A DNA stretch of 64,000 nucleotides. Source: Cylicocyclus nassatus (lineage: Eukaryota; Nematoda; Chromadorea; Rhabditida; Strongylidae). The position numbers and the translations under genes are program-made. The stretch lies in NCBI GenBank assembly GCA_958299035.1, contig CATQJL010000223.1:80803322-80867321 (forward strand), given 5' to 3'. The notes under the pieces are model-generated. The model ran no database searches and was not told where the DNA came from. It saw only the letters and a program-made list of their open reading frames with translations. Positions 10,501 through 22,489 of the stretch are shown here, piece after piece. Positions within the stretch are counted from its first letter, which is position 1. Each line of letters starts with the position of its first letter.

Positions 10501-11695
10501 CATCTGTCAAAATAATAAAAACTCGATGTTATCTCATCCAGAATGTGAGAGCCTTTTACCGAAAAATGAGTTGATGTCGTTCTGCCGAGTTATACAGTAA
10601 TACGGTCATTTGAAAGCTTACAGCTGTGAAGCAAGCTAGCAATCAAACCGGCTGTTATATTCGCGTCGACCTGTCATACATTTCTCAGAAAATTGTCCCT
10701 ACTTTCTTACGCTAATGTATTTCGTCATTCTTTTTTCATCTACGATAAAAAGCGGACCACCTATCGCTCTTCGTTGAAGAATTTAGTTACTGTTACCATA
10801 AATTTTGAGTAAGTTTTCGCACCATGTTTGCCTCATAAACTACTATGGGGCTTACTACAATTATTCGGAGCTCTCTTAAGAATTTCGCAGGAGCGATAAA
10901 TATTTTCTTTGCTTTCTCCTCCGAAAATGATCTCCATCTAAATTAGGATCCATTTCTGCCAATTTGTGGCTGGAATCGCCCCTTCGTATGGATCTTGGTG
11001 AGCCGTCAATGTTGCAGGCTCGCATGTGCTTATCTTGTATGGGCATTCCTTGCTTGGGAATGAATTTTAGAAACTTTGTGCACTTGCGCACGTAAAATAA
11101 TTTCATTATAACTCCGTGACACATCCCAAGATCTCATCACAGTATTGGGAATAAGGTTCTGCAAGATTTTAGGAGCTTAAATAGCGCGTCAGATTATTTG
11201 ATGATCATAATTTCATTCCTTAGTTGCCAACGTGACGATAAAGAAGTGGATTCAGCCTTCTTCGGGATATGGCCGCGTGAACGTTACCGTACGACTGCGA
11301 AGATTTTATAAAGTAGGAAGATTTGCTTTGGCTTCCTTCCAAATTGCAAGGAAATCATAGCTTTCCAGGGGTTAAAACACTGCAAAAAGTCTATCCAGGG
11401 ATTCAAGCGGAATCATTTTATGCTCCAAACATATAATCCGAAAGTTGACTGCGCATTTGCGCCCAGAATTGGAACATTTGTGCTTGGAGGTACTTCAAAA
11501 CTGAAAATTTTTGTTAAATATGAATGTCACTTTCTTACAAAACATCTCTTTCTAGCTTATAAAGATGGAAAAAACTACGTCTTCAACTACTGCGATGTCA
11601 AAGTGTTCGATGGTATAACGAAAGACGATCTGAGAGAAGTGGTCAAGATCCGAAAGAGTCTCTGCAGATTGAAGAATGTTTTAAAATGTTATTAG
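7546..11695 (+). CDS. TIMP/netrin-like secreted protein, gene 1 (four exons)
   Basis: Exons 7546-7636, 11224-11312, 11369-11489 and 11556-11695 join in phases 1-0-1 to a 146-residue protein. It starts with a signal peptide (MRILLFLSVCTTVNA) followed at once by CTCQ. The Cys-X-Cys at the mature N terminus is the hallmark of TIMPs, where the free N-terminal Cys chelates the metalloprotease zinc. Later exons give IKKWIQPSSG...VTVRLRRFYK, then YNPKVDC with GTFVLG, and finally DGKNYVFNYCD, which fit the strands and conserved Cys of the netrin-like domain. Only the N-terminal TIMP domain is present, as in other nematode TIMP-like proteins. The frame is open through exon 3 with no correction needed. 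The 3.6-kb first intron holds two mariner-type MITEs. Inhibition of metalloproteases is inferred from the family, not shown. Confidence 0.8.
8085..8962. mobile_element. 878-bp mariner-type MITE in intron 1 of TIMP-like gene 1
   Basis: Ends ttaggttgtcccgaaagttt are inverted and repeated at 8962, with TA flanks at 8083-8084 and 8963-8964. The arms match for about 26 bases, then weakly. No transposase frame is seen; the open frames at 8090-8326 and 8546-8821 are not recognisable. Confidence 0.85.
9209..9994. mobile_element. 786-bp mariner-type MITE in intron 1 of TIMP-like gene 1
   Basis: It begins ttaggttgtcccaaaagt and ends attgggacaacctaa, with TA at 9207-9208 and 9995-9996. Inner arms share tatcattcgatagagcag and ctgctctatcgaatg, a sub-terminal motif also present in the elements at 6592, 37400 and 40487, so these four form one subfamily. 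Confidence 0.85.
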
Positions 11696-12671
11696 GTTTT
11701 TAGTATAGTCAAATCTACCTGTGTCCACAAATTACGTTTAAATTTTAATCTGAATGTTTTTTGAATTGAAACGATATCATGAAAGTCCAGTGTGCGAAAA
11801 TTTTTCCTTCTTCTTTCGTTGCTACATTTGTCCATTTAATACGTTCATTAATTTTAAAAGGTCGATTTGAGAGGAAATGTCGTCAGATTTTAACATGAAG
11901 GAAAAGGAATCCAAGCTATATCGCTTTTGGTATGATTATCTCAGAGCATCCGCCCTATTTGGGGATAATGAGAATTTGATGTTATATAATGGATCTACTA
12001 TATGTCCTCAATTAGGGTGAATGATGCTTCCAAAATTGCTTGCCTGAGCATGTATGTAGGTAATTCTGAAAGGGAAGGACAAGTTAGTGTCAACAAAATT
12101 GCACTCTTTGTTCTGCTATTTTTGCACACTAACAGTATACGTTTTTTTAAAATGAAAATCCGTCAACCTACGATTGTCTTTTGCACCCCTTTCTAGTGGT
12201 TATCTAAACGTGGGTCCCAAATGAACTATATGTCTTTGAAAACAGAAAATGAGACGGTTCCGATGACCTTCTTATCGCTGCCGCTACTTTTCATTTGCAT
12301 AACTTACAATTCCTCAAATCTGATTTATCAACTTAGTTTCTGGGCACAGTTAAAAAAGTCTTGTTCAACATTTGCTTTGAAAACGTCTGATTCTGCTGAA
12401 TGTACATAAAGTGAAGCATATAGAGTACTAGTTTTGAACAAAACAATCCTTAATTGGCTTCAAACATTACTCCATAAATACAATTGTGTATAGCTAATCG
12501 AAGTTCTCGTATAGTATTCACAGCAGTTAAGCCTGATCCGTCTTTTAGGTGGTGTTAAAAACAGCTAAAAAAGGAGAAAGTTTGGACAAACAAAATTTTC
12601 TCTGGCTTCTAATTTCATGATCCGGAAATCATCTAACGTGGAATTCTTCTTATGGGTTTTGTTTTGTGCCG
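11696..12671. other. intergenic, no gene seen
   Basis: Presumed 3' UTR of the first TIMP-like gene, then AT-rich sequence. Open frames at 12002-12196 and 12221-12409 lack recognisable content or splice context. Confidence 0.4.
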
Positions 12672-12675
12672 TTGA

Positions 12676-13077
12676 AGGCAGTGTCCAGGCAAATCTGGGC
12701 GCATGGGTTTTCCGCCTGTAAAATGCTTGAGGGGGTCCCTACCTAAGGCACTGCTCAAGAGGCAGCGCAAATTGTTCATTCACGGCTGAGAAATCCGTAC
12801 CCGAAAACCCCGCACCTGCGCCGCGACCGTAACCCGAAAACGACTTCGCTCACTTTAACACTACGTTCGCTCTGGGAACATGAATTGAATCTTAACATGG
12901 ATTTCTGGGACCCATCCCAGGTGTTACGATCACGGCGCAGCCGCGGGGTGTTTGAGGATGGATTTCTCAGCCGTGAATGAATGATTTGCGCTGCCTCTTG
13001 GGCGGTGCCTTAGTTGGGGCCCTCTCGACGTTTCCACGCAAAAAACCCAAATGCCCAGATTTGCTTGGACACTGCCT
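12676..13077. mobile_element. 402-bp MITE of the AGGCAGTGTCC family
   Basis: Ends aggcagtgtccaggcaaatc and gatttgcttggacactgcct are inverted complements, flanked by TTGA on both sides (12672-12675, 13078-13081). Inner arms ttcattcacggctgagaaat and atttctcagccgtgaatga also pair. It is related to the TTAA-flanked elements at 17096, 26535, 27094 and 28039. Confidence 0.8.
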
Positions 13078-13817
13078 TTGACTACAGGGCTTATCAAATG
13101 TAGTGTCGGGTGCACCAGCATCTTCGCTCCTGCGCGGGAATCTGCACCTCTTCTGCGATGCTCTCTAATCATTCCGATTCAATTGAAGCTCCGCCTTTCC
13201 CGAGCTCACGGCGGGAAAGAAAGTGATCGGAGAGCATGCCGTGAAATAGGTGCAGAGTGTGAAGCGGCCGCGCGGGAGTGGTGGTGCTCCCAACACTGCA
13301 GTTGATAAGCCTGTAAGTCGTCGTTAACATAGTTGATCATGTATAAATATGACCATTTCACTTGAGTGGTCCAATACCCGTAAGACTCAGAGCTCACTAA
13401 AACTTGTCCGCAGGGGTTTTTTGACATGCTAATAGCGAGTATGTTACTCCATGCTTGACAGGACATTAAATCATGCCTACGGTAGGCGGACGATAATGGT
13501 GGGGTTTCTTGCAGGGCCTGGCACGAGTCGGTTTCTAGGGTTTCTGGAAACGAAGTCTCCCTGACTTTCGGAAGTTACGAAGTCCCCTTTGACCTATTTG
13601 CTTACTAGTCTGAAAGAAAAAAACGCAAGATAAGACTGAAAATCCAAACTGGAGTGAATACCACGCATGCACAAGAGTTTGGCACTGGAGCGCGATATTT
13701 TACAAAATATATGAAGAAATGAAGGCAAAAAACAAAGGAAAGGCAATGATATGAAAATGTCTTCATGCTCAAGGATAGATTTTTGACCGGGAATCTGTCC
13801 ATGATAGAAAAATTCAG

Positions 13818-13922
13818 AACTTATGTGAAGTGACAGAAATATATGCTCCAGACGATCTCAGATCGTCTGGTGGCCGTCTGGAGACGATCTAATTTTGGAA
13901 AACGTATTACTTCACATAAGTT
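13818..13922. repeat. 105-bp fold-back repeat with internal perfect palindrome
   Basis: Outer arms aacttatgtgaagt and acttcacataagtt are perfect inverted complements. Inside, ccagacgatct and agatcgtctgg form an 11-bp stem (about 13849-13871). Confidence 0.75.
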
Positions 13923-15354
13923 TTCAAACCTTTTTACATAGATCTTCTGCAAATAATTTTCTAAGTATACGGTTCAATTTTGGTGTCATACGATTCTGTG
14001 TGCGCTGTAAACAAGCTGTTTGTTGATTTTGGCCTTGCTTTCAAATCGCGCGCACTTTTCGCGATACGAGATAGAGCATGTCAGTCGTGTGATAACCTGT
14101 CCGAAAAGCTTGTATTTGACTAAATGGTGCTTATTCTTGGTGCTGGGCCCCGATTCGTCAAAAACGATACCTTTGCTTTTTGCTTCAAAAACGAAGTCCA
14201 GCCTGCTTCCAGACGATCTATGCCGGGCCCTGGTTTCTTGAGACACTCACGGGGAGGAGGGGGGAGGTATCCGGCGGTTTCCCACACCTGTCGCTCGACC
14301 CCGGTTATTGCCGTATGAAATGATTTTATGAGTTACGTTAGTCAACTGATTCAAGATTGTTGGCGTACTTAGTCATGAAAATAAAAACAACAGTAATAAG
14401 CCTAAGCTCTTTCGATTGTGGCAACCCTTGGGCAGTATAACTTTTCTTTGGTGGAACTGAATGATTGAGTGACTTCGCTTTGAAAACGTTGACTACTCCT
14501 ACCACGGACTTTCAACTGTCACAGCAATTTTAGATCCTTCATAAGGATAGCAGAGTTGATGTGATTGCAAACGATTAAATCAGTTGACAATCCGAACATT
14601 CGAACATAGGAAATCTGCAGTGTATCTGTTACGATATGAAAAAATGCCAACAGAAAATGCATTTTTATAAAAATAAACATTTAGTAGTTTCAGCCGTTAA
14701 GTGATGTCTATAAGATAGGGTTAAAAACGCAGCTTAATTGGTTCAAGCCTTAGTCACACAGCTTATCCATTCTGCTTTCATATTCTCATTATCAGGCACC
14801 GTTTAGCTCAAAGCTAATACCATAGCAAATCAAATGATTGGATAAAGTTTTTAATGCAGCCATATTGAGGAGAACGACCGTGAGCGCCTTGTTTGGAGTA
14901 TCCACTCTTTATCTTACTTGAGGGTAAAATCCCAAATTGCAATGGCGATTTGAAACAAAATGCATATGATCAGATGCGTCTTGTTGAGCTGATTCCAGAT
15001 CTTCTCGGTATCTGCTGCGGCATTCTATAATAGAAATTATTAGCGTTTGAAAGACCAAATTTGTCATATGTTTAGCGGCACCTTTCCAAAAATTAGTTGC
15101 TCAAAGCGCTCATTTATGTTTCTTCTTGACTTGCACACTCCTTCTAATCAGCACAATCCAAAACCTTGCAAATCATGCACTCGCAAGGTGATTCCAGTAC
15201 ACATCAAGCATAAAGACACAATAAATTCACAATTTGAAGCGCTCATAACTTTTCCAGAGAATCCAGCAGCAGATAACCGTAAATTTGGAACCAGCTCAAC
15301 AAGCATTTGACGATGTACATTTTACTAAAGTTTGCCACTGCAATTTGTGATCCT
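13923..15354. other. intergenic, no gene seen
   Basis: No exon is supportable. Overlapping frames at 13986-14318 mirror each other on both strands and have no recognisable domain. The frame at 15047-15310 is not recognisable either. Confidence 0.35.
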
Positions 15355-16075
15355 TTGCTCGTTAGATAAGATGCTCTTTGGCTCCCCATGAAATCGTCAC
15401 TGTACCTTTACACCTTCATCTTATGAGAGGAGATTTTCATTTGATAGGTTAAATGTGTCTGTAAAAATTGATGTGATCATAAAAAAATTGTGTAACTAGA
15501 GATTACGTTCCCTCTCACTTCCAGTTGTGCATCACAATCACGAAGCTTGAAACTTCTGGCAATTTGGTTGACCTGTCTTACCTTCGTGTTTTATCTACCT
15601 CTAATTAAAAATACTCCAGGAAACCTGCAGAAACGAGCACCTGTTCCTGTACTATAGATCTGTGCAAGACACTCGCTCTTAGTACTTCTACAACTTGTCT
15701 TTTCATTTCAAAAGTTGTCGAAGCAGTTTAAATTTTCACCAACCGTCGTACCAACCATTCGTTTATTCGTAATTTTTTTTTTGAAAAAAAAGTTTATTGG
15801 ACCGCCACTGCAATCTCAAGTTATACACGAGGTGCTTTCCTTCAATCTCAAATAAACAACTTTTACATTCCTTGATTTCTTCGTATGTGGCAAAACACCG
15901 CAACTATTAAATACTGGTTCGAAATTCGTGTTTTCCATTCGTAGTAGAGACATAACCACTAAGCATGGTTCGTTTCTAGGAGACCTTTTTGGTAATTTGG
16001 CGTAAATTTCTTGGCGACAAATCCCTGCCATTGTTTTCAATATTTATGAACTGCGAGAGGTAGAGCGTTGAAAAA
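15355..16075 (+). repeat. upstream region of the PAN-like gene, duplicated at 20095-20990
   Basis: From gttagataagat through cacgaagcttga, tttattggaccgccactgca and tccctgccattgtt to tatttatgaact, this stretch matches 20095-20990 in the same orientation with many substitutions and a few indels. It runs up to the presumed trans-splice acceptor of the PAN-like gene, so it probably includes that gene's promoter. Confidence 0.75.
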
Positions 16076-16082
16076 TTTTCAG
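16076..16082 (+). promoter_or_regulatory. candidate trans-splice acceptor of the PAN-like gene
   Basis: ttttcag lies 21 bases before the ATG at 16104 and has no visible cis donor upstream. Confidence 0.4.
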
Positions 16083-16103
16083 AAACACTCACTTCCCATC
16101 GCA

Positions 16104-17857
16104 ATGAAGTGGACTGTTCTCATTCTACTACTCACTCAGGTCATATTAAAGTTGCAAAAATACCTTTGATTTCGACTACAGATATTAACCAAGTTTTTTT
16201 CTTTTAGGCAGGATGGACGTCGTCCTGTGTTTTCGACAGAGTGGAGGAAGTAAAAGGCAAATGGATTACCCATTTAAGTGGAAACATCAACGATTGCTTT
16301 GCTGCGTGCTATGAGGACGTGAGATGCATCGGAATAAGGCACCAGAGTGTAAGACACTTTCATTCGATCAGTATTGCAGGGATCTTGATTATTTGCCATT
16401 ATTTACGCTCGCTGAAATTGGCTCAAGGTCCCAAAAACAGGGCTTGTGCCATCCGCGCTTGAACACTTTTACGACAGGTTGACTGCGAAAATAAACACCC
16501 AGAAAACAGTTTAACCAGTTGGTAGTTGGGTGTCACAAATGCTTGCTCTCAGTGTGCATGGTGTCCCAAAAAGTTGTGCACACTGTTTGATCGTCAACAA
16601 CTCTCTTGCTTCCAAGGCTTTCGCCGAGGTTGACCCACTATTCTGTAGAGCAAAATTCAACTTAGATCTGCAGCACGGAGCGAATAATTAATCGCTCTTC
16701 ATCACTGTGGGATTACGGTAGGACATCGAGAAAGATTCTAGGCCATTGAAAGCTGTATTTTGCTTCAGAAAGAAAGCCAAAGAAGCCAAAAACTCTTGTG
16801 CTAGGCTAATCGAAGTCGCTGATTCTAATTATGAAGTTTGCACTTCATTGTAGTGCTCCTTTCAAGAGTTATTCTGGGTCTAGGATAGCAACTGCTTTTC
16901 CACTGTGCACTGCACGCCCGAAAACCTTGCTGCACAAATTTTCAGATTTTTGGAATCAATTTATAAAGAAAGCCTTACTCCACAGTAACGCTGTATGTTG
17001 AAAGCGCATATCGTAATTCTACGGTAATGAGGAGGATTGGTGATTCGTTCCATGCTATAAATCTAACAGCCCCGCTTTACAGAATGTTACCTTAAAGGCA
17101 CCGTCCACCCAAATTCTCGACTTCCATATTTCTGTCTATTTGAGGCCTTTTGAAGGCCCTGATTACGAATATGGAGTCGAAGATCCGCGAAACCTCCAAA
17201 AATCCCAGTTTTGAAAAGCCCCTGCAACATGCACCGGCGAGGTAAAGCATGCAAGTGGGCGGGGTGACCATGGTCGCTCCGCCCACTTTGCTACTTCCGG
17301 AGTGGAAATCTCACTCCGGAAGCAGTCTCTTGCAGCGCAACTTGGGGGTTTACCTAGTGTGGGGGCTCAGACTAGTATGCCATCGTAATCTCGCCAACCC
17401 CTATTTTGAGTAGACGGTGCCTAAAGCAAGATTACCTACAAACGGTGCAAATTTTTTGGGATACTCTGTATATAGCCAATTCGTGAGAAATTCTAATATG
17501 TTCAATTGTTTACACACCCATATCAACAAAACCAAGATTGCTGATACAGAAGAGTGCTTTTGCAATCTAAACTCGCATAGGTGGCTATATGTGTAGCTTC
17601 GATTCACTTATAGCCTGCCCAATTGTGTCATCTGCTCGGCAAATAGTCAGTCTGTTTTCCCCCAGAAGAAATGTGTCTTCTGAAGACGGATGATTATAAG
17701 TGAACGTACTTCGGTTACCACGTTACAGATAGGCTCTGGCACATGCGAAATGCTGGAAGCTGGGAACACTTCATACAAAGAGGACCCAATCGTCGTTGCC
17801 TATAGCCTTCTCCGCGATGATGTAGATCCGACGTGCCAGAAGTTTGTGAATTTTTAA
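16104..17857 (+). CDS. small secreted protein with one PAN/apple-like domain
   Basis: Three exons, 16104-16139, 16208-16348 and 17729-17857, all join in phase 0 to give 101 residues. Exon 1 encodes a short hydrophobic leader (MKWTVLILLLTQ), so the product is probably secreted. The mature part has six cysteines spaced as in nematode PAN/apple modules: SSCVFDRVEE, then DCFAACYEDVRCIGIRHQS, then GSGTCEMLEAG and DPTCQKFVNF. PAN modules bind proteins or carbohydrates; no enzyme site is expected and no function can be assigned here. Intron 2 carries a 327-bp MITE. It sits between two TIMP-like genes in the same orientation. Spliced starts and the stop are unambiguous in frame; the domain call rests on Cys spacing only. 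Confidence 0.72.
17096..17422. mobile_element. 327-bp MITE of the AGGCACCGTCCACCC family in the PAN-like gene
   Basis: The left end aggcaccgtccacccaaat is preceded by TTAA. The right end is gtagacggtgcct, where the expected TTAA has decayed to taaa. Length and internal sequence (gcatgcaagtgggcggggtga, inverted relative to the other copy) match the 327-bp element at 26535-26861. Confidence 0.82.
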
Positions 17858-17919
17858 GAAAGAAGAAATCTACATGCATGCCACCTAAGCTTGAATTATT
17901 TTCTGCAGCTTGACTGTGA

Positions 17920-17925
17920 AATAAA
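17920..17925 (+). promoter_or_regulatory. candidate poly(A) signal of the PAN-like gene
   Basis: AATAAA lies 63 bases after the TAA at 17857. A similar cagNttgactgNgaaataaa context also occurs at about 16475-16495 inside intron 2. Confidence 0.45.
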
Positions 17926-19313
17926 CTCGCTTGTTGTTTTGGAAATTGAATGTATAGTCATGCTGCAGAAGGAAAACGTTGAGTACGATAAGTCAAGCAT
18001 ACTGCAAATTTCAGAAAAAAAACTGGGTTTTCGCTTTCTCTGCTCTGTCTTTACAAATGACGTATAAGCACAGTCTAGATTTCTTTATAAAGCTAATTCG
18101 TTCGCTAAAACAGCAAGAATCAAACAGCTCGCTAACACTCCATACATGAGAAAAAAAACTTGAACATGGCTACAGTCTCACACATTGTAGAAAACACTGC
18201 AAATGCTAATTCAGTTCAATCGAAGTAAATTTAGATGCAAAGGTGACCATTATTGGCTTGAGGGTCTTTAGCCCTATATTCCATGTGTATTGGAAGCATC
18301 GCTTACACCCTTGTGCTAAATTCAGCCTCAAATCGCAAACTTTGCACAAAATCGATAAAACTAAAAGTATTGGATGTGTATTCACCAACGGTTACTATAG
18401 TCTTGAGCTGCATGCTTATCCCCAATAATTAATTTTGAAAACTGATTGTGTATTGCTAGTCAGTGTGCTTCTTACAAATCTGGCCATCTCTTAGCCGCGT
18501 AGATAGTTTGCAAAAATCGAAAAATCATTATTGATAGATTAAAGGGTAGCCTACGACACTCGCACTGATGTGTATGTGCGCAAAGTTTGGTCTGGATAGA
18601 TTAATCAGTAAACCTACAGACACACACATAGATATGCAGAGACAGCGAACCAGCAGCCAGCCAGAATAACGGACAGACATTCACCATTACATATAAAAGA
18701 CGAAAAATCCATAAATTATCTGTTTATTTGTAAATACACACGAAGGTGCAACAAAACACAAAAAAAAATCAAAAAACGTGTGCGTATGAGTTTGATTGTT
18801 ACAGCATTCTGTACCGGCTCCAAACAAATGTTGTACCTACACTCTTAACATCTGAACATGTGCATCATTTGTGTAACAAAACCGAGTAAAAGAGGAATCT
18901 TTTGTCGAGAGTTTTTACCAGGATTTATATGGATATTTACAGCTGAGTTTTTTCTCATAGTCGGACTATCTCATTCTTTTCTTTGCTTGGTAATGGGAAA
19001 AGTGTAAAAAAGTTTTCTCATTTGAGTTTGCTGAGAGCAGTTAGTCTCAATTTGGCAACTCAAGACCAGCACAATGATATGCATCGCGTGTGGGAGCCCC
19101 AGTTCAACCGAAACTCCGCCTCTCGTAAGAATGAATTGTTTCATGTAAGTATCAGAAATGGAGTTTTTTATGTTACACTTCGATGAAAAAACGGTTTAGG
19201 GGTGAAGTGAAGAGAATTAAAAACCTAAAAGAGTACTTCTGAGACGGCTGTGAAGAGATCGAACATCAAAGAAATTTATATATTCCCACTGAGAGTTGTG
19301 GATTATACAGGTA
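17926..19313. other. intergenic, no gene seen
   Basis: AT-rich. A frame at 18983-19186 ends at a plausible donor (catgtaagt, 19144-19152), but no partner exon or known domain was found, so no gene is called. Confidence 0.35.
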
Positions 19314-19360
19314 TACATACTGTTGGGACCCCTGATATACAGGGGTCCCAACAGTATGTA
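19314..19360. repeat. perfect 21-bp hairpin
   Basis: Arms tacatactgttgggacccct(g) at 19314-19334 and its exact complement at 19340-19360 are separated by five bases (atata). The stem has no mismatch. Confidence 0.9.
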
Positions 19361-20094
19361 GATCTTTCTTTGGGCGGGCTGATCTCAATTTAGCCTTACA
19401 GTATGCGATTTACCGATCGCTTTTACGGCTGAAAATTACCTTGGAAAAAATGAAGAGCGTTTGGAGACATCAAGAGCTGTTTTCCAGGAAAGAGAATCAA
19501 AAAGGCCGAAAGTCTCATCTTAGACTTCTAAAAACACACTATATAGATTTTGCACTCATCCGTAATGCTTTTTTACAACTTATGCCAGGCACACCGCAAC
19601 AGAGTTTTTCAACGCTTTTCAGAAATGTGACTGCACATTTGAAAAGCATGGTAGCTCGTTCGTAGTAAAATCAGCATACTTAAAACTCTGTTACACACAT
19701 TTCAGATCTTTCTTTTTGAGGAAATTCTTTGGATGTCTTATTTATCAATTGTTCTAAATGCTGGAATTTCCTACCGTGTTAACACAAAAAGAAAAACGTG
19801 TGATTTGCTTTCTGCTGTATTTGCAAGCTGAAGCCATCCCTACGGGATGTTACCCGCGGGGCCTGGCAGTAGCTGGCACGGGGCAAGCTGGATAGCGTTT
19901 TTGGGGGAAAAAACAAAGGGGATATCGTTTTTGTGGCCCAAAAAACAAAGATTGCAACTTTTTTTTAGTCGACGTTTCGTTTTTTAAGGATTTTTCTACG
20001 TTTAGGGATTAGAGTCAAAAGATTTGTAAAAATTTCGCAAAGTCTAAGAGGAACTTCATTTTTTCATTCTCGGAAAGCCATCTCGTGTCGAGCC
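19361..20094. other. intergenic, no gene seen
   Basis: A 74-codon frame at 19441-19665 is not recognisable. Around 19858-19890 there is a ctggcacg-like repeat unit. Confidence 0.35.
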
Positions 20095-20990
20095 CTGGTT
20101 AGATAAGATACTTGTTTGCTACCTTTACAATCTTATCTCATGAGGAGAGTGGCATCTGATAGGTTAGTAGTAGTAGGAATTGAAGACCAGTAAGACAAAT
20201 TGCGTAACTAAACCTCCTATATCGAAATGCGCCTCACATTTCGCCACACGAAGCTTGAGACTTTTGGCGAATTGGGTTGTTGACCTGTCCTAACCTTTGT
20301 GGTTTACCTACCTCTAATGAAAAAAATCTCCAGGAAACGGGCAGAAGCGTGCACCTGTTCATTTTGACAAGGTTCTGTATGAGTTTATGCAATTATTCAG
20401 AATTCAATGCTAATTAATCATGTGATGTTCCATTTGAAGAGCAAGTGCAGTACTAATAGCAAGACTCCAGCAATCCGAAAGCCCCCTTTCACCGAGAAGG
20501 GGTCGAAATTTTTGAAAATGGCCTGTACTATAGATCTGTGGAGGGCACTTGCTTTCAACACTTCTACAAGTTTTTGAGTTTTTTTTTTGAAAATTTTCAA
20601 AAGCAGTTTAAAATTTTTCGCGCCGTGAACCGTTCGTTTATTCGTGGAATTTTTTGAAAAAAAAGTTTATTGGATCGCCACTGCAATCTCAAGTTACACA
20701 CGAGGGGACGAGGTGCTTCAATCTCAAATAAACAACTTTTTCATTTCTTGGTTTCTTCGTGTGTGGCAAAACACAGCAATTACTAAATACTGGTACGAAA
20801 ATTCGTGTTTTTCATTCGTAGTAGAGACATAAACACTAAGCTGTTTCGTTCCTAGGAGACCTTTATGGTAATTTGTCTTACCTTTGTGGTTTCTCTACCT
20901 CTAATAAAAAAAATTGATGTATAGCAATAATTTCTTGGCGGCAAATCCCTGCCATTGTTCTCAGTATTTATGAACTACGAGAGGTGGAGA
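20095..20990 (+). repeat. second copy of the PAN-gene upstream region, without a PAN exon
   Basis: Direct repeat of 15355-16075. After tatttatgaactacgagagg the match fades: the ttttcag acceptor and ATG of the PAN-like gene are not found downstream. It contains an extra block around 20340-20520 not seen in the first copy. Confidence 0.75.
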
Positions 20991-21367
20991 CAGAGACTCC
21001 GAAAAACACAGAAACTATAATATTTTTCCTGCGTACTAGTGTGAGTCGAAAAAGAGAATGGTTCAAAATTTGGAAGATTCACTGTATGACCTGGAAAGTG
21101 AAGTTTATCTGAAAGTCAAAAGAGTAGTTCCTTTCGGTCAGCGTGAACAAATCTAGAATTTCTTGTGTCAAATAGCAGCATCGGGTAGACTACCGAATTC
21201 TAGTTTTTGCCTTTCCTAGGCCATCTCAAAGATATGTGATTTCAAAGTAAATTTTCCCAACAAAAGTCTTTTTCCAGGCCATTACCGTGTTGGAAGCAAG
21301 CATGAACACGTTAAACCCTAGGACACTCTTTCCATGTGAAAACAAGTCAATCGGTTTCAGTGCTAAC

Positions 21368-22489
21368 CAGGGTTGAGCGTGGGGTCAGGCGCGCCCGACC
21401 TGGGGGGTCGTACTGGGGTAAGACAGAGGGAAGGGGTCGTGATTAGGAATCGAATTCGTTCGATTGAGGAGATACTACGATTAAGGTGAAGAAGAAAAGC
21501 GCTAGTTTAGTGGATATCGCGACCTCACCAGTACTGAAGGAGTGAACGGTCTTAAACAGCATACTGATTGATTCTACAATCGAAGTTACGGCCAAAACTC
21601 AAATCTTCATCTTCTAACTTGACATATTATAAATTCATCAAGGAAGCTTGCTGTGTGACATGGGTATCATTTCCGAGCACGTCAAATTACCTCTATGAGC
21701 CCTACAAGCCATTATTTACTGCATTATTTAGTGTTTCTCAACGACTAAAAAGCGTGATTTTCAAACATGATTAACTTGTTTTCAAAAGTGAGAAAAGTCA
21801 ATTTTTTTGCACTCGTAACAAAGTATTGTTCTTTAACAGTCTAGGCTAAAAATCGCGCTTTGTATCGCTTGCAAATAGTGGAGTAAGAAATAATGCCAAA
21901 ATTCCGACCGGCGCGTTTTTCTCCATGACTGCTTCAACTCCACGGATTACCACAAGGCCGAAACAAGTCGAATCAAGTCCAAACACTTACTGTGGAATCT
22001 TCGAGGGTTGTGCTAGCGATTCACATAAAACTTGAATAAAAAAGCTTCTTCAATGATAAAGTTAATCGGGTCAGGCGCAACCCCACAAAAGGTCAGGCCG
22101 CCTGAGCTTTTGAGGGGTTGCGCCTGACCCAACTAACTTGTTTTCAAAATCTAAAAATCGCTCCATTTCTGCTATGAGTATTGAACTCAAAGCCTCTTCT
22201 TGCAATACTGCAAATTTGGAGCCAAACAATACACCCCTGTGGGAATTGTAGCTCTAAAAGTAGGGCTATCCAAAATCCAAAACTTGCCGTCAAGTTGCGT
22301 GTGCTGTGCAATCGCAGAAAGTCGACCACAGACCCCCAAAAAACAAGAACCTCCCAAAAACGGCTGATCTCTTCGAATTATCACAGCCTGAGGTCCTGGA
22401 GGTGAAGCAGAGGGGTCGTTTAGGGGCTTTCACTGGGGGGGGGGGGGTCGTTTTGGAAAGACTTGTGCCTGACCTCTTGCTCAACCCTG
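21368..22489. mobile_element. 1.1-kb non-autonomous hAT-type element, 8-bp target duplication
   Basis: It begins CAGGGTTGAGC and ends GCTCAACCCTG, flanked by identical 8-mers GTGCTAAC (21360-21367, 22490-22497). These ends and the 8-bp duplication are diagnostic of hAT elements. No transposase is encoded. Internally, gggtcaggcgcaacccc (22068-22084) and its exact complement (22114-22130) form a 17-bp stem. A G-run lies near 22432-22447. Confidence 0.9.

Noticed and set aside
10876..11124. 82-codon minus frame, basic at the C terminus
   Set aside because: Within intron 1 of TIMP-like gene 1, with no recognised domain and no partner exon.
11369..11440. Apparent frameshift in exon 3 of TIMP-like gene 1 (another frame reads VKTLQKVYPGIQ)
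   Set aside because: Exon 2 ends in phase 0 and the phase-0 frame of exon 3 is open without change, so no lesion is needed.
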